This document shows, piece after piece, positions 26,233 through 33,732 of a DNA stretch of 64,000 bases (its first letter is position 1; the number at the start of each line of letters is the position of its first letter). The stretch lies in contig CAKASQ030000006.1 in assembly GCA_916988195.3 (NCBI GenBank), forward strand, positions 25,983-89,982. Direction: 5' to 3'. Origin of the DNA: Oscillospiraceae bacterium. GTDB taxonomy: Bacteria; Bacillota; Clostridia; Oscillospirales; Oscillospiraceae. A program made the translations under genes and the position numbers. Below the pieces are notes generated by a model that was not told the origin of the DNA, did no database searches, and worked only from the letters and a program-made list of their open reading frames with translations.

Positions 26233-27603
26233 ATGTCTCAAGAAATCCCGTACAAAATCTATCTCTCCGAAAGCGAAATGCCCACGGCATGGTACAATCT
26301 CCGCGCCGACATGAAAAACAAGCCCGCGCCGCTGCTGAATCCCGGAACCGGCAAACCCATGGGCTTTGACGATCTGCGCGGCGTCTTCTGCGACGAGCTT
26401 GTCCGTCAGGAGTTAGATAATGACACGCCGTACATCGAAATTCCGGACGAGATCCGCAGTTTCTACAAGATGTACCGTCCGTCGCCTCTCGTCAGAGCTT
26501 ATTGCCTTGAGAAAAAGCTTGGCACGCCGGCCAAGATCTACTATAAGTTCGAGGGCAACAACACCTCGGGCAGCCATAAATTAAACTCCGCCATCGCGCA
26601 GGCGCATTATGCCAAGCAGCAGGGTCTTACCGGCGTTACGACCGAAACCGGTGCCGGTCAGTGGGGCACGGCGCTTTCGATGGCCTGCGCGTATCTGGGA
26701 CTGGACTGCAAGGTCTACATGGTCAAGTGCTCCTACGAGCAGAAGCCCTTCCGCCGCGAGGTCATGCGCACCTACGGCGCGAGCGTCACGCCATCTCCCT
26801 CCAACACGACGAACGTCGGCCGGAAAATCCTCGAAAAAGACCCGAACACAACAGGCTCTCTCGGCTGCGCGATCAGCGAGGCCGTCGAGGCCGCGACGAC
26901 GACCCCCGGCTACCGGTACGTTCTCGGCAGCGTTCTCAATCAGGTGCTGCTCCACCAGTCGGTCATCGGTCTGGAGGCCAAGGCCGCGCTCGATAAATAC
27001 GGCGTCAAGCCCGACATCATCATCGGCTGCGCCGGCGGCGGCTCGAACCTCGGCGGCCTGATCGCGCCCTTTATGGGCCAGAAGCTCCGCGGAGAAGCCG
27101 ACTACCGTATCATCGCCGTTGAGCCCGCATCCTGCCCAAGCTTCACGCGCGGCAAGTTCGCCTATGACTTCTGCGATACCGGCATGGTCTGCCCGCTGGC
27201 GAAAATGTACACGCTCGGCTCCGGCTTCATCCCCTCTGCCAACCACGCGGGCGGTCTTCGGTACCACGGCATGAGCTCGACGCTCTCGCAGCTGTACCAC
27301 GACGGTCTTATGGAGGCGCGCGCCGTTGAGCAGACGAGCGTCTTTGAAGCAGCCGAATACTTTGCAAGAGTCGAAGGTATCCTTCCCGCGCCCGAGTCCA
27401 GCCACGCCATCCGCGCCGCCATCGACGAAGCGCTCAAATGCAAGGAAACAGGCGAAGAAAAGACGATCCTATTCGGCCTCACCGGCACGGGCTATTTCGA
27501 TCTCTACGCCTACGAAGCCTTCAACAACGGCACCATGACCGACACCATCCCCACCGACGAGCAGCTGGCCGCGAGCCTCGCGACCCTCCCGCAGATCGGC
27601 TGA
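26233..27603 (+). CDS. trpB: Tryptophan synthase beta-like PLP enzyme (TrpB2 type)
   Basis: A 456-aa enzyme of the TrpB2 subgroup, longer than the usual 400-aa TrpB1. PLP Lys116 is in GSHKLNS and the phosphate-binding loop is CAGGGSN. TrpB2 proteins make tryptophan from indole and serine (or phosphoserine) and usually act without a TrpA partner; none is present here. The ATG at 26233 follows AAAGGTGG. Control by a Trp T-box supports a role in tryptophan supply, probably by salvage of indole. The gene is monocistronic, ending in a terminator shared with mutY. Confidence 0.94.
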   Translation: MSQEIPYKIYLSESEMPTAWYNLRADMKNKPAPLLNPGTGKPMGFDDLRGVFCDELVRQELDNDTPYIEIPDEIRSFYKMYRPSPLVRAYCLEKKLGTPAKIYYKFEGNNTSGSHKLNSAIAQAHYAKQQGLTGVTTETGAGQWGTALSMACAYLGLDCKVYMVKCSYEQKPFRREVMRTYGASVTPSPSNTTNVGRKILEKDPNTTGSLGCAISEAVEAATTTPGYRYVLGSVLNQVLLHQSVIGLEAKAALDKYGVKPDIIIGCAGGGSNLGGLIAPFMGQKLRGEADYRIIAVEPASCPSFTRGKFAYDFCDTGMVCPLAKMYTLGSGFIPSANHAGGLRYHGMSSTLSQLYHDGLMEARAVEQTSVFEAAEYFARVEGILPAPESSHAIRAAIDEALKCKETGEEKTILFGLTGTGYFDLYAYEAFNNGTMTDTIPTDEQLAASLATLPQIG

Positions 27604-27620
27604 GTTTCCCAAGATACGAA

Positions 27621-27657
27621 GCATCCCCGCACAGAACCTCTGTACGGGGATGCTTTT
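27621..27657. terminator. Terminator between convergent trpB2 and mutY
   Basis: GCATCCCCG pairs with CGGGGATGC (9 bp, 15-nt loop) followed by TTTT on the plus strand. It ends within the mutY stop codon. Confidence 0.85.
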
Positions 27658-28696
27658 ATATTTCCTCTTCGACGAACATCCGGAACGCTGTCGGAAGCGC
27701 CACATCCGTTTTGCGCCGCGCATCGCTCGCCCAGACAAATTCCGGGCTTTTCTCCTTGCATACTATATAATAACAGCGCATGCGCCAGATGATGTGCGTG
27801 AACACATGCACCCGCTCGACACTTTTGAGAAGCTCCGCCGGCTCGCATCCGGCCTTTTCCGCAAACGAAAGCGCCTGCGCCGCATCCAGCTTCCCCTCCA
27901 CGTTCGGAAGCTCCCAGAGCCCCGCGAGAAGTCCTTTGTTCTCCCGCTTCCGGACGGCAAGGCAGCCGTCGCACGTAAGATAGAAAACCGTCTTCTCTTC
28001 CTCCCGCTTCGCCTTCTTCGCTTCTTTCACGGGGTATTTTTCCCACGTGCCGTGCGCGTTTGCAAGACACACATCCCGCAGGGGGCAAATTTCGCATTTC
28101 GGCGCGCCGTTCGGAACGCACACCATCGCGCCGAGCTCCATGAGCGCCTGCGTGAGCTTTCCGCGTGAGCCCGCCTCATAAAGCGGAAGCAGCGCCTCGC
28201 GGTAGGCAGTTTTCGTCTTCTGGTTCGTGACCGGCGCGCCGTCTTCCATCACGCGGGAGAGCACCCGCAGCACATTTCCGTCGACCGCCGGGGTTGGACG
28301 CTCAAAGCAGATCGAGCAGATTGCCCCCGCCGTGTAATCGCCGACGCCCGGCAGCGCGCGCACAGCCTCGTACGTTTCGGGGAACGCACCGCCATGCTCG
28401 TCCATGATCACCTTCGCGGCCTTTTGCAAATTCCACACGCGGCTGTAATATCCAAGCCCCTCCCAGAGCTTCGTCAGCCTGTCAGGTGGGCAGTCGGACA
28501 GCGCTTTGATCGTCGGAAGCTCAGATAAGAACCGCGCGTAATAGCCCTTCACAGCCTCCACTCTCGTCTGCTGGAGCATGATCTCCGACAGCCACACATG
28601 ATACGGCTCCTTATCCTGCCGCCACGGAAGCTCCCGATGCCCCGCGTCGTACCACATGCAAAGCTTCTCCCCCAATTTTTCCGGCAACGGCCTCAT
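27656..28696 (-). CDS. mutY: A/G-specific adenine glycosylase
   Basis: Removes adenine mispaired with 8-oxoguanine. The 346-aa protein has the catalytic Glu in SEIMLQQTRV, the helix-hairpin-helix LPGVGDYTAGAI, the catalytic Asp in AVDGNVLRV, and a 4Fe-4S site whose visible end is CEICPLRDVC. A NUDIX-like C-terminal domain recognises 8-oxoG. The ATG at 28696 is preferred to a GTG nine codons upstream because the -10 box lies at 28726-28731. Its promoter overlaps that of the divergent MFS gene. Confidence 0.95.
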   Translation of the reverse strand: MRPLPEKLGEKLCMWYDAGHRELPWRQDKEPYHVWLSEIMLQQTRVEAVKGYYARFLSELPTIKALSDCPPDRLTKLWEGLGYYSRVWNLQKAAKVIMDEHGGAFPETYEAVRALPGVGDYTAGAICSICFERPTPAVDGNVLRVLSRVMEDGAPVTNQKTKTAYREALLPLYEAGSRGKLTQALMELGAMVCVPNGAPKCEICPLRDVCLANAHGTWEKYPVKEAKKAKREEEKTVFYLTCDGCLAVRKRENKGLLAGLWELPNVEGKLDAAQALSFAEKAGCEPAELLKSVERVHVFTHIIWRMRCYYIVCKEKSPEFVWASDARRKTDVALPTAFRMFVEEEI

Positions 28697-28725
28697 ATCC
28701 TTCACGCTCCCTTCGCAATGCACCT

Positions 28726-28776
28726 ATTGTATCCGCCCCTTACGCGCTTGTCAAATCACCGCAGCGCCGCTATAAT
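28726..28776. promoter_or_regulatory. Overlapping divergent promoters of mutY and the MFS gene
   Basis: Plus strand: TTGTCA (28748-28753), 17 bp, TATAAT (28771-28776). Minus strand: TTGACA (28749-28754), 17 bp, TACAAT (28726-28731). The two -35 boxes occupy almost the same seven bases, so only one polymerase can bind at a time. Confidence 0.85.
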
Positions 28777-28819
28777 GGACATGTTCGAAAACACAACATT
28801 TCTGATAAGGAGCGAACGC

Positions 28820-30166
28820 ATGAAGCTCAATAGCCGCCGCACAATTCTAACCGGTCTCGCGTTTTTGTCCATCTGCGCCTTCTGGCAGATGTACGACAAC
28901 GTCATCCCGCTCATTCTCACCAAAACCTTCCACATGAACGAAACCCTCTCCGGCGCGATTATGGCGGCGGACAATATTCTCGCACTCTTTCTCCTGCCGT
29001 TTTTCGGCGCGCGCTCGGATAAGACGAACACAAAAATCGGCAAGCGCATGCCCTACATTCTCTTCGGAACCGGCTGCGCTGTTCTTCTCATGAACCTTCT
29101 GCCGCTGATTGACAACAGCTATGCGGTCGCTCCATCCCCCTTCAAGACGGCAAGCTTCGTCATTGTCCTCGGCCTTTTGCTTATCGCCATGGGAACCTAC
29201 CGTTCCCCCGCCGTCGCGCTTATGCCGGACCTCACGCCGAAGCCCCTGCGCTCGCGCGCGAACGCTATCATCAACCTCATGGGAGCCGTCGGCGGCATGA
29301 TCTATCTTGGCATCGCCGCGGTTCTCTATTCGCAGAAGCGCCTCTCCGCAATGGGGCTTACCAAGGCGGACCAGCTCGACTATCAGCCGCTGTTCCTAAT
29401 TGTCTCGGCCATCATGTTCGTCTCCGTCGGCGTTCTGTTCCTCACGATCAAAGAGCCAAAGCTCGCAAAGGAAAATCAGGACTTGGAGGCGCAGCACCCC
29501 GAATGGAACCTTGCCGAAACCGACGCTTCCGGCCACGAGGTGCTCCCGAAGCCCGTCAAAAAAAGCCTCGGCTTTCTGCTCGCGTCCATCGCCCTGTGGT
29601 TCGCGGGCTATAACGGCGTGACCACCTGGTTCACGACCTACGTCGCAAGCGTCATGGGTCAGGGCCTCGGCGGCGCTTCTACGTGCCTTCTCATCGCGAC
29701 CGGCGGCGCAATCGTCTCCTACATTCCTGTCGGCGCGCTGGCCTCTAAAATTGGACGCAAGAAGACCATACAGCTGGGCGTACTTTTACTTGCCGCATGC
29801 TTTGCGCTCGGCTATGTGCTCACGACGCACTTTTCTTCCATCAACGCCGTCATGTTCCTCGTCTTCGCGCTCGTGGGGCTTGCGTGGGCGGCCATCAATG
29901 TAAACTCCCTTCCGATGGTCGTCGAGATGTGCCGGGGCTCAGATATCGGCAAGTTTACCGGCTACTACTACACCGCCTCCATGGCCGCGCAGGTCGTGAC
30001 CCCGGTGCTCGCCGGAACGCTCATGCGAAATATCAGCTACAAGATTCTCTTCCCCTACGCGGCCGTTTTCGTCTCTTTATCCTTCGTCACCATGTGCTTC
30101 GTGCGCCACGGAGACGGCAAGGCCGGGGCTAAAACCGGTCTTTCCGCATTCGAAGATATCGACTAA
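28820..30166 (+). CDS. MFS transporter, GPH/SLC45-like
   Basis: A 448-aa carrier with about 12 membrane segments, resembling the glycoside-pentoside-hexuronide/sucrose-type branch of the major facilitator superfamily. The loop DKTNTKIGKRMPYI after the second segment fits the conserved D-K-x-G-R-R/K motif. The start at 28820 has AAGGAG 7 nt upstream. It is followed after 21 nt by a glycerophosphodiesterase gene. The substrate is unknown; a sugar or glycoside is the family expectation. Confidence 0.87.
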   Translation: MKLNSRRTILTGLAFLSICAFWQMYDNVIPLILTKTFHMNETLSGAIMAADNILALFLLPFFGARSDKTNTKIGKRMPYILFGTGCAVLLMNLLPLIDNSYAVAPSPFKTASFVIVLGLLLIAMGTYRSPAVALMPDLTPKPLRSRANAIINLMGAVGGMIYLGIAAVLYSQKRLSAMGLTKADQLDYQPLFLIVSAIMFVSVGVLFLTIKEPKLAKENQDLEAQHPEWNLAETDASGHEVLPKPVKKSLGFLLASIALWFAGYNGVTTWFTTYVASVMGQGLGGASTCLLIATGGAIVSYIPVGALASKIGRKKTIQLGVLLLAACFALGYVLTTHFSSINAVMFLVFALVGLAWAAINVNSLPMVVEMCRGSDIGKFTGYYYTASMAAQVVTPVLAGTLMRNISYKILFPYAAVFVSLSFVTMCFVRHGDGKAGAKTGLSAFEDID

Positions 30167-30187
30167 TTTATAAAAGAAGGCGTTTTT

Positions 30188-31006
30188 ATGCTTACCGTAC
30201 TTATCATTCTTCTGGTGCTTGCCGCATTGTATCTTCTTACCCTGCAAGGCCGGCGCAATCACCCGCTCTGGAAAACATTCCGCCATCAGCGCTTCTGTCA
30301 CCGGGGCTATCACGACAAGCCGCAAATTCCCGAAAACAGCCTTCCCGCCTTCCGCCGCGCGATCGACCACGGCTGGGGTGCAGAACTCGACGTGCACCTG
30401 CTCAAAGACGGTACGCTCGCTGTGTTCCACGACTCCGACCTCTCCCGCTGCGCAGGCGTTTCCGGCATGATCGAGGACCTGACGCTTCCGGAATTAAAAA
30501 AGCTCCGCCTCGAGGGAACGGACGAGCAAATCCCGCTCTTTGACGAGGTGCTCGCGCTGTTTGCAGATGCAGCGCCGCTCATCATCGAGCTCAAGAGCGC
30601 AAACGGCAACCATTATGCGCTTACGAACGCTGTCTGTGAGCGGCTGGATTCTTATAAGGGCGAGTTCTGCATCGAGTCGTTCGACCCCTTCTGCGTGCTG
30701 GACGTCAAGAAGCTTCGCCCCGAGATCTGCCGCGGCCAGCTGTCGATGAATTTCTGCAAGGACCCGTCCGGCCTGCCGTTTTATAAGCGCGTGATCGCGG
30801 GCAATATGCTTCTGAACTTCCTCACGCGCCCGGACTTCATCGCCTACAAGTTTGAAGACCGCAAAGCCCTTTCCCCCACGCTCTGCCGGACGCTCTGGGG
30901 CATTCAGGAGGTCAGCTGGACGATTCGCCAAAAAGAAGACCTTCTGGAAGCGGAGCAGGCGGGCTCCATCGGCATTTTCGAGTGTTTTGACCCGGACGAG
31001 CCGTAA
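30188..31006 (+). CDS. Glycerophosphodiester phosphodiesterase, membrane-anchored
   Basis: A 272-aa GDPD-family enzyme. One N-terminal membrane segment (residues 1-19) precedes the catalytic barrel. The active-site His pair is in CHRGYHDKPQIPENS and VFHDSDLSR, and the metal ligands in AELDVH and IIELKS. It cleaves glycerophosphodiesters to glycerol-3-phosphate and an alcohol, or acts on related lipids. It lies 21 nt after the MFS gene, probably in one transcript. Confidence 0.92.
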   Translation: MLTVLIILLVLAALYLLTLQGRRNHPLWKTFRHQRFCHRGYHDKPQIPENSLPAFRRAIDHGWGAELDVHLLKDGTLAVFHDSDLSRCAGVSGMIEDLTLPELKKLRLEGTDEQIPLFDEVLALFADAAPLIIELKSANGNHYALTNAVCERLDSYKGEFCIESFDPFCVLDVKKLRPEICRGQLSMNFCKDPSGLPFYKRVIAGNMLLNFLTRPDFIAYKFEDRKALSPTLCRTLWGIQEVSWTIRQKEDLLEAEQAGSIGIFECFDPDEP

Positions 31007-31123
31007 TTTTTTCGCCCGCCTCTTCCTTTTTGCTTCGAGCGTGCTACAATAGTAGCCGCACAGAGCACGCTGTTGCGGAAAATTCCGCCCTGCCGGTCCA
31101 AATTGAAAGGGAGATGGCGCATC

Positions 31124-31984
31124 ATGTGGATTTTATATGCGTTCGGCTCGGCGCTGTTTGCGGGGCTGACGGCGGTGCTCGCCAAGTGCGGCATCCGCAA
31201 AACGGACTCGATGGTCGCGACCGCCATCCGGACGATCATCGTTCTGCTTTTCTCGTGGCTGATGGTCTTCATCGTCGGCTCGCAAAGCCAGCTGTCAAGC
31301 CTCGACGGCAGGACGCTTCTGTTTCTGGTGCTCTCGGGACTTGCGACCGGCGCAAGCTGGCTGTGCTATTTCCATGCGCTGCAAATCGGCGACATCAATA
31401 AGGTCGTCCCCGTCGATAAATCGAGCACCGTGCTCACCATTCTGCTCGCCGTCCTCTTCCTCCACGAGAGCCTGAGTCTTCCGAAAGGAATCGGAATTGT
31501 CCTGATTGCTGTGGGCACGTATCTCATGATCGAAAAAAAGCAGTCGACCGGCGCGGCAAAAGAAGGCGTGAGCTGGCTTTTATACGCGGCGGGCTCGGCG
31601 GTCTTCGCGAGCTTAACCTCCATCCTCGGAAAAATCGGCATCTCCGGCGTAGAGTCGAACCTCGGCACGGCCATCCGCACGGGCGTGGTGCTCGTGATGT
31701 CGTGGATGATGGTCTTCGTGACCGGAAAAAGCGCGAAGCTTCGCGAGGTCCCCAAGGACGAGCTCGGCTTTATCTGTCTGTCGGGGCTCGCTACCGGCGG
31801 CAGCTGGCTGTGCTATTATAAAGCCTTGCAGGAGGGCCCCGCAAGTGTCGTCGCGCCCATCGACAAACTCAGCATTCTCGTGACGATCCTTTTTTCCTAC
31901 CTTGTCTTTCACGAGAAGCTCTCCAAAAAATCTGCCCTCGGCCTTGCGATCCTCGTCAGCGGTACGCTTTTGATGCTGCTCTGA
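31124..31984 (+). CDS. EamA-family drug/metabolite transporter
   Basis: A 286-aa carrier with ten membrane segments in two EamA halves. The internal duplication is plain: WILYAFGSALFAGLTAVLAK at the start matches WLLYAAGSAVFASLTSILGK near residue 147, and SGLATGASWLCYFHAL matches SGLATGGSWLCYYKAL. The start at 31124 fits the first membrane helix and has GGGAG upstream. A weak promoter (TACAAT at 31045-31050) precedes it. The substrate is unknown. Confidence 0.9.
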   Translation: MWILYAFGSALFAGLTAVLAKCGIRKTDSMVATAIRTIIVLLFSWLMVFIVGSQSQLSSLDGRTLLFLVLSGLATGASWLCYFHALQIGDINKVVPVDKSSTVLTILLAVLFLHESLSLPKGIGIVLIAVGTYLMIEKKQSTGAAKEGVSWLLYAAGSAVFASLTSILGKIGISGVESNLGTAIRTGVVLVMSWMMVFVTGKSAKLREVPKDELGFICLSGLATGGSWLCYYKALQEGPASVVAPIDKLSILVTILFSYLVFHEKLSKKSALGLAILVSGTLLMLL

Positions 31985-32043
31985 ACAAAAAACACTTGGG
32001 TGCATCTGAATTCTGGCAAACCCGCCGGTTTTCCGATGCGCCC

Positions 32044-32072
32044 TTGCATTTTCTTTCGCCGCTTGGTATGAT
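32044..32072 (+). promoter_or_regulatory. Promoter placed for a leaderless transcript
   Basis: TTGCAT (32044-32049), a 17-bp spacer and TATGAT (32067-32072). The expected start site falls on or next to the ATG at 32079, which has no spaced Shine-Dalgarno sequence. Confidence 0.65.
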
Positions 32073-32078
32073 AGGGCT

Positions 32079-33491
32079 ATGGAAAAAAGAGTGTCTTATT
32101 ATGTCAGCCGCAAGAGCTTTCTTGTCTGGCTGAGCGCTTTGGTCATGACGGCTTCGGCAGCACTCCGCATCGCATATTCCTGCGGGAAAGGCGCAGATGC
32201 ATCGACGGTGTGGTTCCAGATTGTGCTTCCGGTTGCGGCCTGCCTGATCTTTGTGCTCATGATCTTGCTTGGCGGCGAGGAGCGGTTCTACCGCACGGCC
32301 ATCCCGGCCTTCATGCTCGCCATCTACTATAGCGTGCGCGTCTCAGCGGTTCTTCCGAGTCTGAGCCTGCGCTTCGTGTTCTGGGTCGCGTACCTTGCCA
32401 TGGCAGGTCTCTACGCCGTGACGGTCTCCGGCCGCCTGCGCAACAATTGGGTGCTGGTTCTGCTGCTGGCCGCCGCGATCGCAGTTCTTGCTTACACGCA
32501 CCGCATAGCCTTTACCAGCGGCAACTGGTCTGGCCGCGTGGGCTTTTTGCCGGAGCTTCTGTTTTTGACGGGCGGCTTTTTTGCCGTTCTTGCCATGCAG
32601 CCGCACGCCGACGGAAAGTACCACCCCACTTGGGGCGACCGTGTCGACGGCCGCAAGCTGCGGACGCTGGACCCCGTGCAGATCGTCGCAAACTACATCA
32701 TGCCGACGCGCGTCGGGTCTTCCAACTTCGTGCGAGACTCTGTAGAGATCACCGCCATGGAGCGCTACATCCGCGAAAAGCGCCGCGCGGGGCTTACAAG
32801 CTTCGGCATTACGCATGTGTTCTTAGCGGCCTATGTGCGCACCGTGGCAAAATACCCGGCGCTCAACCGCTTCCTCTCTGGCCAGCAGGTCTATAGCCGC
32901 GGCGACGATATCCAGTTCTGCATGATGGTCAAAGAGGACATGACGACAGACGCCGCCGAGAGCGCCATGAAGCTCCACCTCACCCCCACCGACTCGGTCG
33001 AAGATATCTACCGCAAGATGAACGAACAGGTCACACGCATCAAGGAGGCCTCCGACGCGAGTGACTTCGATAAAACGGCAAAGCTTCTGTCCCTCATTCC
33101 GGGCGTTGTCTTCAAATTCGTCGTCTGGCTTTTGAAGGTCGCGGACTACTTTGGTCTTCTTCCGAAGTTCTTACTCGAGGTCAGCCCGTTCCACGGCTCG
33201 ATCTTCTTTACCTCCATGGGCTCGCTCGGCATTCCGCCGATCGTCCATCACCTCTATGATTTCGGCAACCTCCCGGTCTTCTGCGCCTTCGGCTGCAAGT
33301 ATCGGAAGAATGAAATTGACATGGAGGGCAATCTCGTCCAGCGCAAGTACATCGACTTCACCGTCAACACCGACGAGCGCATCTGCGACGGCTTCTATTT
33401 TGCAACCGCCCTCAAGCACATGAAAAAATTCCTCCAGCACCCCGAGCGCCTCGACGAGCCTTTAGATGAGGTCGTCAAGGACGTGGACTGA
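32079..33491 (+). CDS. Six-TM membrane protein fused to a CAT-like acyltransferase domain
   Basis: A 470-aa protein. Residues about 13-185 form six hydrophobic segments; the rest resembles the catalytic domain of 2-oxoacid dehydrogenase E2 and chloramphenicol acetyltransferase (VEITAMERYIREKRRAGL, DDIQFCMMVKEDM, then HGSIFFTSMGSLGIPPI). In E2 and CAT the motif DHRxxDG carries the catalytic His; here residues 432-438 read DERICDG, with Glu in its place. There is no lipoyl domain. Function is unknown; it may bind an acyl-CoA without transferring it, or use a different mechanism. Confidence 0.75.
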   Translation: MEKRVSYYVSRKSFLVWLSALVMTASAALRIAYSCGKGADASTVWFQIVLPVAACLIFVLMILLGGEERFYRTAIPAFMLAIYYSVRVSAVLPSLSLRFVFWVAYLAMAGLYAVTVSGRLRNNWVLVLLLAAAIAVLAYTHRIAFTSGNWSGRVGFLPELLFLTGGFFAVLAMQPHADGKYHPTWGDRVDGRKLRTLDPVQIVANYIMPTRVGSSNFVRDSVEITAMERYIREKRRAGLTSFGITHVFLAAYVRTVAKYPALNRFLSGQQVYSRGDDIQFCMMVKEDMTTDAAESAMKLHLTPTDSVEDIYRKMNEQVTRIKEASDASDFDKTAKLLSLIPGVVFKFVVWLLKVADYFGLLPKFLLEVSPFHGSIFFTSMGSLGIPPIVHHLYDFGNLPVFCAFGCKYRKNEIDMEGNLVQRKYIDFTVNTDERICDGFYFATALKHMKKFLQHPERLDEPLDEVVKDVD

Positions 33492-33501
33492 CGCTTAAAA
33501 A

Positions 33502-33653
33502 CCTCGTAGAGTTTCGCCATCCGCAGATGGCGAAATAAAGTAGAATACATTTTATCCGGCGGCTTTGCTGACCGGAAAAATACCGCTCACCTCGCAAGTG
33601 TAGAATTCGTGCGCCTCGGGCGCACGAATTCTGCGCGCAGTCGAGGTGCATTT
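33502..33653. repeat. Structured interspersed repeat family A, copy 2
   Basis: A 152-bp element matching 1999-2145. H1 is TTTCGCCATC/GATGGCGAAA with the same CGCA loop; the TCCGG/CCGGA stem encloses CGGC/GCTG; the outer stem is CACCTCG with CGAGGTG; the inner hairpin is a different, perfect 14-bp palindrome. It lies between convergent genes, directly before two strong hairpins. Confidence 0.85.
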
Positions 33654-33686
33654 TTTATCCGAAAAGCAGTTGCTTTTCGGATAAAA
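33653..33686. terminator. Terminator hairpin after the CAT-like gene
   Basis: A perfect 16-bp stem (33653-33668 with 33671-33686, loop GT) with A and T tracts built into its base. It abuts the repeat and the next terminator. Confidence 0.75.
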
Positions 33687-33722
33687 AAACCGGCTTCCCG
33701 AAGCTTCGGGAAGCCGGTTTTT
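33687..33722. terminator. Terminator of thrS
   Basis: A perfect 16-bp stem (33687-33702 with 33705-33720, loop GC) ends 10 nt from the thrS stop codon, with A and T runs on both flanks. Confidence 0.85.
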
Positions 33723-33732
33723 CATTGATACT

